A stretch of 64,000 nucleotides of DNA. Source: Ceratodon purpureus (Eukaryota > Streptophyta > Bryopsida > Pseudoditrichales > Ditrichaceae). The position numbers and the translations under genes are program-made. Below, in pieces: positions 33,450 through 44,094 of this stretch (its first letter is position 1; each line of letters opens with the position of its first letter). The stretch lies in NCBI GenBank assembly GCA_014871385.1, contig CM026426.1, positions 2,801,852-2,865,851 on the forward strand, given 5' to 3'. The notes below the pieces were generated by a model. It was not told the DNA's origin. It ran no database searches and was given only the letters and a program-made list of their open reading frames with translations.

Positions 33450-33955
33450 TGTTACCGGGCAGGGTAATACAATGGCCACGGACTACCTGTTGCGGCCACG
33501 GTCACCAAGCAACAGGCTAGGGGCAGAACTACGAGTAGTAGCAGGAAAATAGGTTGCACAATATAGTATAAAAGTGTAGCGAATAGCAATTGGACCTCTC
33601 TCTGAATTTTATATCCTCGTGGCTTTCCTCACTCATCCTTGCTTCATCAATCCCTTAGCCATTCCTCACAACTGTTTGTGCAAGGCCTCTCCTTTAGGCT
33701 TACTTCGTGGATTCTTGGTTGTAGACTTTTACCTGGGTGACTAAGGGCGCATGATTCTACAGTCAGAGATCCACGGTATGAAAAGACCCCTCGGTCACAG
33801 AGACTCCTCCTAACCAAGTCTTCCCTAAAACACTAAGTCCTTCTTAGGTAGGACCAAACTTAGCCAAGGGCCCGTACCTTGTTTGGACTCTTCATCTCTT
33901 GGTTGTACTTACTCTTCCCTGGTCTTACATCTCCATTGGTAAACCCAGCCTAACA
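33450..33955 (+). repeat. 5' LTR of element C
   Basis: 506 bp, TGTTACCGGG to GCCTAACA. A TATA box (TATAAAAG) lies at 33567-33574. It lacks about 150 bp that are present in the 3' LTR. Confidence 0.88.
33567..33574 (+). promoter_or_regulatory. TATA box of the element C LTR
   Basis: TATAAAAG in AGTATAAAAGTGTAG; the same site is kept in the 3' LTR at 42157-42164. Confidence 0.6.
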
Positions 33956-33958
33956 TTT

Positions 33959-33975
33959 TGGCGACCATGCTGGGG
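33959..33975 (+). other. Primer-binding site of element C
   Basis: TGGCGACCATGCTGGGG begins 3 bp after the LTR. Families B and B' share its first 11-12 bases right after their LTRs. The matching tRNA was not identified. Confidence 0.6.
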
Positions 33976-34022
33976 ATGGAATGTTGAAGTAAAATCAAAA
34001 CTCTCTTCTAAGCTGAAACACC

Positions 34023-35860
34023 ATGCCACGAAGAGAATTTGCCACAGAAAGAAACACTGAGGCAGAAGAAATTGCACAACATGATGACCCTAATGCCACA
34101 AAAGAATTCGTGCAATGGATGAAACTATAAATGACTAACCTAGCAGCTAAAAATGTGCTACCAATGCCAAACTTGAGATGCTTAGCATCCAATATCAGAC
34201 TTTAGAGGACAGCCACTCCCAGGAAGCGAACCATGTAAACCAGGCTTCCAAGGCTCCTATAGAACCACTCAGATTAGCCACACTTCCTAGAAGGAACCTT
34301 AGAGCTACAACCACTGGCAGTGACCCTGAAAGGCAGGCCAAGCTCCCGAAGATTCCCTACCTTGTCTTCGACGAATCAAGAGACCTAGACTGGCACATAC
34401 GCCGTTTCAAGGTCATTGCACGCACAAATGGGATTAATAACCTTGCAATTTTACAAAATATCTTTGGCACCACCCTTTAGGGAAACCACATTAACTGGTA
34501 CATCCATTTTGAAACCAAGCACACCCATGCCACTTGGGATGAGATCGAACGAAGTTTTTTGCAGAAATTCAGAAAACTCAAAACGAGCTCGGAAATACTA
34601 CATGCCTTGACTAGCATCTCACAAGAAAGAAATGATTCCGTAGACAAATTTTATGACAAGTTTAAACAATTGGCAGATAAACTGAGCCAACAACCCGAGG
34701 AAGATTACTTGTGTGAATGGTTTAAAAAAGGATTATTACCATGGATTCAACAAGGAATTGTCATCCGAGGAGTCAAAACCCTTCAGGACATACTCACAGC
34801 TGCAAATGATATTAGCAGGGAACTCAGGGCATTACAAAAGACTCAGGCTCCATTATTACCCCTGCCTACATTCCGCATCGAGGCTCGGCCAGCCCTAGCT
34901 CCATGTGCTACCTCTGGAAAAACGCACAATGGACGATGTTGGTTCGCACCAATAAATAGTCGCCCAGAAGAAACTCGACGTCCCATAGCAACCACCGCTG
35001 CCATATTTTCTGAAGAAGTCAACGTGGACGCCTTTCAGCCCAGTAGGAACGATGCTTGTTGGCACTGTGGCTCCCTGCAACATTGACGTGGCCAGTGTCC
35101 TGTGTTCAGACAACGATGGAGCCAGACCCGAAACACCAAGGAAAACCATGGTTCCATGCCTGCTGAGACACAAAGGACTAACTCTCACCCCGACGTGGAG
35201 GAATAACACTAACAGAAGTCCATGGAACCAAAACAAACGTGGCCACCATAGGTACCGCGGTAGTAACTACACGTTCCAAAACCAGAGACACCAACCATGT
35301 GATCAAATATAGGAAACCCTTCTCAGACCAACATTGGGAAAGGATGAACAATATTTGTAGAGAAATACAACAAGGATTGGAAATGCTCATGGTTGACCTT
35401 GGTATGCAAAAAATCCTAGATGACACCAATGTCATCATTACCTTGGCAAAATTGTTACAGTTAAGCCCCGAACTCCAAAGGTACGTGCAACAAGCATCCC
35501 TCTTGGATGCCCTTCAAGATCCTGCAGTCATCAAAGTTAACTCTACCGCGCTCAATCTAGATGCTGCTATCATTCATCTGCAACTCGGAAACAACAAACT
35601 CGGTAATGTCATAGTCAATAGAAGTTCCGAGGTAAACATGATGAGTAACAACCCCCAAGAATCCCTGGGGTTACCATCACCTTAGCAAGCCCAATTCATA
35701 TTACACATGGCCAACGACGCTCCAGTACCTCCATTGGGCATCTTACCCGCAATAGCTATCACCACACATGGGGTATCCACCCCTGCAACTTTCGTGGTCA
35801 TCGACATGCCCGATAGTAGAAGTTTCCCCATCCTCGTTGGGCAACCTTGGCTTTGAGACA
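34023..35860 (+). pseudogene. Element C gag and protease
   Basis: Gag starts at an ATG (MPRREFATERN). The core has DWHIRRFKVIARTNG (about 34390) and ISQERNDSVDKFYDKFKQLAD (about 34615). One zinc-knuckle-like box CWHCGS lies near 35058. Upstream of the protease is the conserved LLQLSPELQRYVQQ segment, equivalent to [13 protein letters not shown] in B. A protease remnant lies at about 35580-35860, ending in a PILVGQPWL-type signature. It has several breaks. Confidence 0.75.
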
Positions 35861-36189
35861 TGAACGCGATTCACGACTGGTCAAGAAATCAAATTCGGAT
35901 ACAATGCCAAGGTACCACTGCAGTTATTCTAGTAGATAGCTGCATCACTTGGGCTAAAGCTAATCAGATTAGACACAAAGCGGGGACAAGTTGGATTGAG
36001 GTTGTGTCAATTGAACAAGAAGCCTTGGTTTTTCAAGCTAACCTGGACCTCATCCCACTAGCTGAGATCCACTTGGCTAGCTTGATTGCGGACCAAGAAA
36101 AAATGGACATCCTAGAACACTTTTCCAAGGAAGTCAGGGAAACAGTAATAGTAAACGCCACCCCAGCTACCCATGCCCTCTAAAAGGCG

Positions 36190-39100
36190 GTGATTACTGG
36201 ATGGACCTATGGCGCCAAGGAACAAGTTGAGTTGGCTAACCTAGGAACCATAGAAAAACCTCAGTATATTAAAATTAAAGCTGATGCTCCCAATACCATC
36301 AAGCAAGCTGCCATTGCCCTTTTTTACGAATACCAGGTTATTTTCGCCTGGGGGCATGAAGATTTACATGGTATTCCACGCACAATCGCCGCGCACACCA
36401 TCGATTTGGTCCAGTGTGCCACCCCAGTTCAACAAAGAAGGTATCCATTGAATCCAAACTACGCCATCCGAGTTAAAGCTGAGCTGGACAAACTGTTAAA
36501 AGCCAAGTTTATATCCCCGGTTGACTCTGTGCCTTGGCCATCACCCATGGTCATCATACCAAAGAAAAACGGCACATTAAGAATCTGTGTCGACTTCCGC
36601 AAACTAAACGCACCTACCAAAAAAGATCACTATCCGCTCCCATATATAGAGGAAATCATAGATGAGGTAGCCGGCCATGAAATGTATTCATTCCTTGATT
36701 GCTTTTCCGGTTTCTACCAGGTAGCTATAGCCGAACAAGATAAAGGCAAAACAACGTTTTCCACGAAATGAAGACCATACCAGTTTGAAAGAATGCCTTT
36801 TGGCGCCAAAAATGCCCCCATGACATTTCAAAGAGTCATGGAATTAATTTTCAAACCCTACCTCAAACCTTTTCTCCAAATCTATTAGGATGATGGAACA
36901 GTCTATGGTTGCATGGAAGACCATGTCACCCATTTGCGCCAAATCTTCCATGCCTGTAGACCAATCGAGGTAAGCCTCAACGCTGGAAAATGTATGATTC
37001 CCTTCTTTGTAAGAGTTATCTTAGAGTACATCGTATGTAAGCATGGCAAACTCTCAGACTCCAAGAAAATCCAAGACATCCTCGACATGACTCCTCCTAA
37101 AAATCAAAAAGGTATACAAAGACACCTAGGACTATCCCAGTTCAATAGAATATATATAAAAAAAATTGGCCCATATTACAGAACCATTTCCGCCTTAAAT
37201 TACACAGGGTACACATACCCTATGGATTGAACCCTAGAGGCCCAAGCCGCCCTGGACAAAATAAAGGAAGCCTACTCGAAGGCTCCTAACCTAATTGCCC
37301 CAGATTGGTCCAAGCCCTTCCATATGCACAGCGACACCTCAAACATTGCCGTGGGAATTATGTTGGCTCAGAACATACAAGGAAATTATGACCAATCTGT
37401 CACTTATGCAAGCCGCCTCGTAAACCAAGCTATGCGTAACTACTCTACCACAGAACGAGAAGCTCTAGCAATGATTTACGCAGTCAAAAAACTTTGCCAC
37501 TACTTACTAGGAAATAAGTTTCGGTTTATGGTTGATCATCACAGCCTTCCTGACCTGGTCAACCAACCCTTAGTCACCAGACGAGTAGCAAGATGGATCA
37601 TGATACTCCTAGAATATGACTTTGAGATATTCTATGCCCCTATGAGGCAAGACACATAGTAGCAGATTACATGTCCTAGGATTACCAGGCAACGAGGAGG
37701 GCATCGACGATTCCTTCAATGAGCCGTACCTTCAAGCAACCAACATCACCATCGACCCCCAAGGAGATTGGCAAAGCAATATCATGTACTATTTGACCCA
37801 AGGCACTATATTAGCAGGGTTAACTAGGACTAGGAAAATTAGCTTTGTTTGCACCACGCTACCCTACACAATGGTCCAAGGTCAACTATATCGCTGTGAC
37901 CCAAACCAAGGACTTCAGTTATGCGCACCTACGTCACAGCAAGACTCTATTATATCCACCCTGCATAATGGCCCAGCAAGAGGATACAAATGACCTGAGA
38001 CTACCATTAAAAAGGTGCTCACTGCCAAATATTGGTGGCCCACACTATACAAATATGTGTACGCCTATATCAAAAATTGCCATGCCTGCCAAATGGCCAC
38101 GACAAATTTCCAACACCAAGGCCGCATACCCCTCAAGTCCATACCTCCCCTTGGTCCATTCCAACGCTGGAGCTTAGATTTTGTCGGACCCATACGCCCT
38201 GCCACACGCCAGGGATATAAATATATCCACGCTGTCACTAACTACACAACCGAATGGGTGGAAGTTCGGCCCCTCCGGAACAATACGGTTGTGGTCACTA
38301 ACACATTCACATGTGAGAATATTATTACCCGATTTGGTTGTCCTTTGGAAATCGTGTCTGACCAAGGAACACACTTCGTAAATACGGTAATTGAAGACCT
38401 CTTGGACAACCATGTTATCAAACACAGGACTAGCACTGTCTACTATCCTCAGGGTAACGGCCAAGCCGAATCTACCAATAAAACACTTATCAACATGCTC
38501 CGCAGGTTTGTTCATGCCAACCAGGCTGATTGGGATGATTGTTGCCAGCAACCCTTTGGGCATACCGGGTAGCCACGAAAAGGGCCACACAGTCTAGTCC
38601 CTTTGAACTTGTTTACGAGACTCAACCTCTGTTACCTACAAAATATATAGCTTCCACATTTAGCACCTTGCAACCCAAGGAATACAGCCCATAGGGTCGT
38701 AGCTGCCCGGCTCCACAACATCCATCACCTAGAAGAAGTACGGGCCTTCGCTATAAAGAATATCACCAGTAAACTAGACCTGACGGCTAATTATTTCCAA
38801 GCCTCTAGACCTCCTAGGATTTTCCAAAAAGGGAATCAGGTTTTGTGGTGCCCTACAGACCTCAAGCTCCAAAAGACAAAGTTTTAATCTATCTGGAATG
38901 GCCCCTACCGAGTTCAATTAGTCCTACCAAACAACACAGTGTTACTAGTGAACAATGATAACTATGATCCACAAGCAACTATAGTCAATACTACTAAACT
39001 AAAACACTACCACTCAGTGACTCCCATCACATTCCCTGAGCTCAACCTAGGTGACATCCATAACACCTTGGCTACCGGGGCACACAATATCCTCTAAGCC
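36190..39100 (+). pseudogene. Element C reverse transcriptase, RNase H and integrase
   Basis: RT carries ARKNG-type signatures such as MVIIPKKNGTLRICVDFRKL (about 36545) and YSFLDCFSGFYQV (about 36685). RNase H has MHSDTSNIAVGIMLAQ (about 37324) and [17 protein letters not shown] (about 37443). Integrase has an NCHACQMA finger end (about 38077), FVGPI, VSDQGTHFVN (about 38356) and NGQAESTNK (about 38458), and closes with a GPYRVQLVLPNN module (about 38900). There is no chromodomain. The C2 fragment matches the integrase closely. It has many breaks. Confidence 0.85.
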
Positions 39101-39769
39101 TCGAGCGATCCGACTTCTCATCAATCAGGGGAGGGCACTCCTCTAGTTTATCCGGATCCCAAACATAGTAAAAATCAAATGGACCCTCACTCCTTGGCAA
39201 TCCATGCAAAATCCATACAAATCATTCAGAATTAGGTCGGGAAACAGTCGGCAACTTTGACATCCAAACCCCTGGGAGTCCATGTGAGCCAAATTCCCCA
39301 AAAACTAGCCTCAAATGTGACCACCATGATCCTAGAGATCCATGTCAGCCACATTCAAGTAGACCTAGGCAACCTTAGCAATCAAGGGCATGCTAGCAAT
39401 GGGTGAACCAGGGCCAGCTGTACGCTCCGCACCACTAGGGCCTCCCCGCCACCATTTGCGCTAGGCAGTAATCCTTCCCTACAGCTGCCCTAGCAATGTC
39501 CCCCTTGTCTATGTCTCCCTCATCTGGTCACACCATGTCCAAAACGTCCTCCGTCATCTTCCTTTGGGCCCTTGGTCCTCCCAAAGAAGGAGCTTGGTCA
39601 TCCAAGCATCCCACATAGTGCACATGCAATAGCTCTCCAGACTGCGTGCGCTCCGCCTTCCCCGCAAGCACTGTCTTTTAGCTCCCCATTGTCTCTTTTT
39701 CTCTTTGCTATCCTGCGACACATCCAGCCCACAGTGGAGTCTCGTAGTAGTCAGTGCAGCATTGTCACC

Positions 39770-42020
39770 ATGGAGAGCAGGAAACGTGCCCCGCCGTTCT
39801 TTGTTCCCCGCCAGATCATGGAGTGGAAGAGGAGGCCAGAGCTGATCTGGACCACGAAGACACGATTGGGGCGTTATTACACACTTTTGAAAGGCAAGGT
39901 CCACATCAAGCATTGCCATGAGTTTGCCGCATCTAATCGGGACCACCCAGAAGATGAGCAGTATCCATCCGGGATGGTCGAGGGAGTCTTGGTGCAGTAC
40001 TCAAGTCCGTACCTACACAAGTTCTTTGGCTGGGACGGCCTTGGAGCGACCAAATGGAGCCCGGCATGTACACATCCGCAACGAGACCTCATCGCCCTCG
40101 CCCACACCATTAGAGACAATGGTCGGTATGATATTTTTGCCCTCGGTAAAATTTATGAGGATCCATGGTTAGCCAGGATGCGCGGGAGTCTCAACCAGGT
40201 TTATTTTAAGAATGATTGTAATGGCATTTTTGCTGAGCAACCCAGTCTCTTGCTTCTAGCCAACAAGGGAGAACGCCTCAATTGGGGATTGTTGGTCAAA
40301 GAAAACTTCGAGATTGAGCTACGCGGGCATCGTCGCAAGCCAGGATAATAGAGCCCCATTGGCCCATTTCTCTCTTCCGACACTGCACACTCTCTATCAT
40401 TCCACCGGCGCAATCACCAAGCGCCCCTTATGGGGACGTTCTTGGATGTCTAGCACAAGATCGTAGCAGCAGCCGCACAAGGCAGTGCAGCCCTTGGTAC
40501 TAGCAAGAGGCCGCGATTGATTGAGCTTGCTCCGACCACAACAATTGCCACAACGTCTACTTGAGGTCCGCATGCCATGGAGTTCCACTTGAAGAAAGAA
40601 GCCCTCACCGCATGCATAGAGACGGTGTTTCAATTTGTCCATCCTGCCGAGCAAGAGCATCAGTCTTTGGACAGGGCTCACAAGGACTTCGCGGAGCGTA
40701 TCTGACACAAGGCCACCTAGACAGTTTAAGCCGCGCATACCAAGGCTCACAAACAGGTAGAGGCCGTGAAGATAGAATATCAACAGCAGATGGAAGAGAC
40801 AAACCAGACACTCCACAACCTCCGATAGCAGCTGCAAAATCTCAAATTAGAGCTTTGTGCCACACAAGACCATAGGATACACTCACCAAGGAGAAGATGT
40901 TCTTAACTGAACGCACCAAGGCGCTGGAATCCCAGAGTGCTAAGACTCTCGCAAGGTGCAAAGCCTTGGTCACCAACAACAAAGCCCTAAAGTAACACCA
41001 AGGAGCACCATTTCCAGCAGCAGCAATTCCACAGGAGCTATCACAACTGTAGCAGGAACGGACGGCCATAGAACATGTGAAGGAAACCTTTGAAGCAAAC
41101 AAAGTGGGATGGGTCCATAACGCAACTAACCTGATTGCAACGTATGCATATGAGTATCTTCGAAGCCATCTTCCAGTTGCTGATGCCCCACTCTCGAAGT
41201 ACATGGAGCAGTGTATCGATAACGCTCTGGTCACCTTGGAATTGGGGCAGTCGAAGCATGATTGGGAGACAACAGACATGGATATGGACCTCCTAGGTGA
41301 TCTCCCTAAAGCATCCTTATCCATGTCCATTACCACCCATAGAGTCCACAAAATCTCTTCGCTCCCAATGCTATTCCAGCTCCTAGCTCCAGCTCAGGCA
41401 AGGCACATGTAGGGACTGCCACATCATCCACCTCCAACCCCGATCCCGCACATCTTGACCCCGTAACTTTGAGGAGCGCGTGGACATTCCCGACCATCTG
41501 ACCGATGTGGAGGACACACCCCAACCATCCCCGCGTCTGCTCCAACCTCTCTAAGCTTCTCCCAGCCAGCAAACGGTACCATTTCAACCTAAACCCTTTA
41601 AAATTCAGAGAGAAGCATTAAAAAAGATTGAGGAAGAAAATAACCCATGGGCACAAGCGAGTGATGAGAGCGAAGCAAATGAAGAGGTGGAAGTAGCGAT
41701 TAAGAAAGTTAAGAATTATTTCACTCACAACCCTAACTTAGACGCAATCTACAGCAACCCTGAATCCGACCGCGTCCAGTGCCCACCATGCGACAAACTG
41801 TTGGGTAAGACAATTTAAAATGTCTATCAGCACGCCTTGACTCCGTGTTCCACGCACAACTTGATACATCAAGGTGTGGCTGCCGCCATTGCAACATTCT
41901 ATGGTGGCCAAGCTCCTCCCCGACGACAGATGCAGGTGCCACTTGAAGAGACTCGACCCGACAAAAGGCCGGCTCATCGGCGTACCCGTGGCTCACGAGC
42001 GATCCGAGGACAAATTGCAC
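39770..42020 (+). pseudogene. Element C accessory region: globular domain, helical region, zinc-finger-like box
   Basis: The first block (39770-40348, ATG at 39770) is a domain of about 190 residues homologous to the C2 accessory ORF. It is followed by a linker and a Glu/Gln/Lys-rich, probably coiled-coil stretch (about 40575-41300), then an acidic segment (about 41590-41740). Near 41780-41900 a box reads CPPCDKLLG followed by YQHALTPC and later HQGVAAAIATFYGG. The CxxC...HA...H arrangement recalls the zf-XS finger of SGS3-type RNA-silencing proteins (visual comparison only). The region lies between integrase and 3' LTR, where some Ty3 elements have env-like ORFs, but no membrane segment or signal peptide is visible. 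It has several breaks. Confidence 0.6.
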
Positions 42021-42039
42021 TCTTCAACGGAGGGCAAAA

Positions 42040-42698
42040 TGTTACCCGGCATGGTAACACAGTGGCCAGAGACTACGTGTTGCGGCCACGGTCACCAAGC
42101 AGCAGGCTAGCGGCAGAACTACGAGTAGTAGCAGGAAAATAGGTTGCACAGTATAGTATAAAAGTGTAGCGAATAGCAATTGGACCTCTCTCTGAATTTT
42201 ATATGAAGGTCGGACTTAAGCTCGCGAGCTGCCTCTCTGAATCTCTCTTTTTCTTAATACATACCGTGGCCACTTACATGGCACTTGGACTTCTCTGCTA
42301 ATCTCTTTGGTATTCATGGTTCTCCAGTCCAACTAAGTTTTTCGTCTATATTGTATCCTCGTGGCTTTCCTCACCCCTCCTTGCTTGATCAATCCCTTAG
42401 CCATTCCTCACAACTTTTTGTGCAAGGCCTCTCCTTTGGGCTTACTTCCTGGATTCTTGGTTTTAGACTTTTACCTGGGTGACTAAGGGCGCATGATTCT
42501 ACAGTCACAGATCCACGGTATGAAAAGACCCCTCGGTCACAGAGACTCCTCCTAACCAAGTCTTCCCTAAAACACTAAGTCCTTCTTAGGTAGGACCAAA
42601 CTTAGCCAGGGGCCCGTACCTTGTTTGGACTCTTCATCTCTTGGTTGTACTCACTCTTCCCTGATCTCACATCTCCATTGGTTAAATCCTGCCTAACA
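42040..42698 (+). repeat. 3' LTR of element C
   Basis: 659 bp, TGTTACCCGG to GCCTAACA, preceded by a purine-rich GGAGGGCAAAA tract. It includes about 150 bp (about 42205-42355) missing from the 5' LTR. Confidence 0.88.
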
Positions 42699-44094
42699 CG
42701 GTCGAAGAGAGGTCAACTGGGAGTGTAAGTACCGTAGACCCATGTACTTTTCCAATCATAGTCATATTTTTCCAAGGTGCGGTCTGTTTGTTTTGTAAAA
42801 TACTATTCAAGGTAAATGTTTGTACGTTTTCTAATAGGTTCGCATAATAACTATGCTTGTCTAGATCCTATGTGGAGTGTCAAAATAGTTTATTTATGTG
42901 ATCACCCATGATTGTATTGTATTTCTTTACAGTTCATCGAGAAGTCACAAGTACTAGATTAGCAGAAAAGTACAAATTCTTTGTTTGTCAAAAACTTTGA
43001 ATCTGATCTCTTTCATGCAGAGGAAAGAAAAGCATACCGTCTTTAGATTCTATCAGCTAATTGATGGTTTTGTAGCTTATTTGTGGAAAGTCTAATAAAT
43101 TAGTATTGATTGCTTAGCAAGGATAAAAGGGGGGAAATGTTATACGTTTTCAATATCCAGCGGTGGATTCTCGACGCCTTAGGATAGGTCTAAGTTGGCC
43201 TACTGTTTAATTTGGCAAAAGAGAATTTTTCCGTAATTCATTTAGTAGCCAATCACAAAGTTGAGAGTGTACATACAATACCAATAGTACGCAATGTACA
43301 TACAATGTCGCATCCTAACTGTCAACGTCGACGACTTTATCATTTAGGCCATTCATTTTGGAGAAGTTGATCCAAAATTCAAGAGTGTTGAGCATTGGAA
43401 GGAGCGCATGCATGACCAACGAAGCAATCTTGTGAGCAGCGAGCAAGAAATCTAAAATTGGACTAAAATTTTGAAAAAAAATTGACTTTTTTCAAAATTT
43501 GCAATTTTTTTCTTTTTGTCAATTTTTTTTTTGCGGGCAGTCAAAAATGATTATATTTAGTAAAGTACCTATTTCCATGGATTCCATGTATAACCACAAA
43601 TTATACATATAATTACGAAAACACAAGTTTTATTCTTTAAAAACAAGAATATATGGATTTAGGATGAAAAATACTTAAAATATATTGCAATATTCTGTTT
43701 TAGAATAATTTGATTCTGTATCACAATTATAATGATTTCCAGCTCTCTTAGGGGGTATCTCGGATCCGAGGGACTCCACATCGTCATTCGGTAGGTGTGT
43801 CTCGGATCCGAGATACCCTTTGACTAGGCTGAAAATTACAAATTTTTTTTACCGGAAAAAAAAAAAAAAAAAAAAAAAAACGCCAAGAAAATAAAATAAA
43901 ATAAAGTATATGAATGATTATTGCCTCTTCAAAACTATGCATGTAAATCATCTGTGCACAATAAATAACTAAAGTAAGATAATAGTAGAAACTTTATTCT
44001 TCGCTGTTCAAATCAAATACAAATCCATTTCAAAATCATGGGACTGCTAGGATATTGTTAACATGGATGTTCACTTCTGAAGGGTAAATGCATG
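42699..44094. other. Gene-free AT-rich stretch
   Basis: No supported ORF. The first 30 bases could be the last codons of the DFAENY gene interrupted by element C (see findings). It contains the hairpin-forming repeat at 43753-43818 and a 25-base A run at 43856-43880 followed by AAATAAAATAAAATAAAG. The A run alone does not prove a retroposed tail. Confidence 0.5.
43753..43818. repeat. Perfect 18-bp inverted repeat with nested palindrome
   Basis: GGGTATCTCGGATCCGAG at 43753-43770 is the exact reverse complement of 43801-43818, with a 30-bp loop. Each arm also contains the 12-bp palindrome CTCGGATCCGAG, so several alternative hairpins are possible. It is not a transcription terminator of any gene seen here. 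Confidence 0.85.

Larger units (their letters stand above)
33450..42698 (+). mobile_element. Element C: Ty3/gypsy retrotransposon with accessory region after pol
   Basis: The order is 5' LTR (33450-33955), primer site, gag, protease, RT, RNase H, integrase with GPY module, an accessory coding region of about 2.2 kb, and 3' LTR (42040-42698). The LTRs are about 94-95% identical by eye where they align, and the 5' LTR lacks about 150 bp present in the 3' LTR. No matching target duplication is seen (TCAAT on the left, CGGTC on the right), so it may be a recombinant of two copies. It has well over ten breaks. Confidence 0.88.

Noticed and set aside
43856-43880. 25-base A run as the tail of a SINE or processed pseudogene
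   Set aside because: No SINE-like promoter boxes or gene-like sequence are seen upstream, and no flanking duplication was found.
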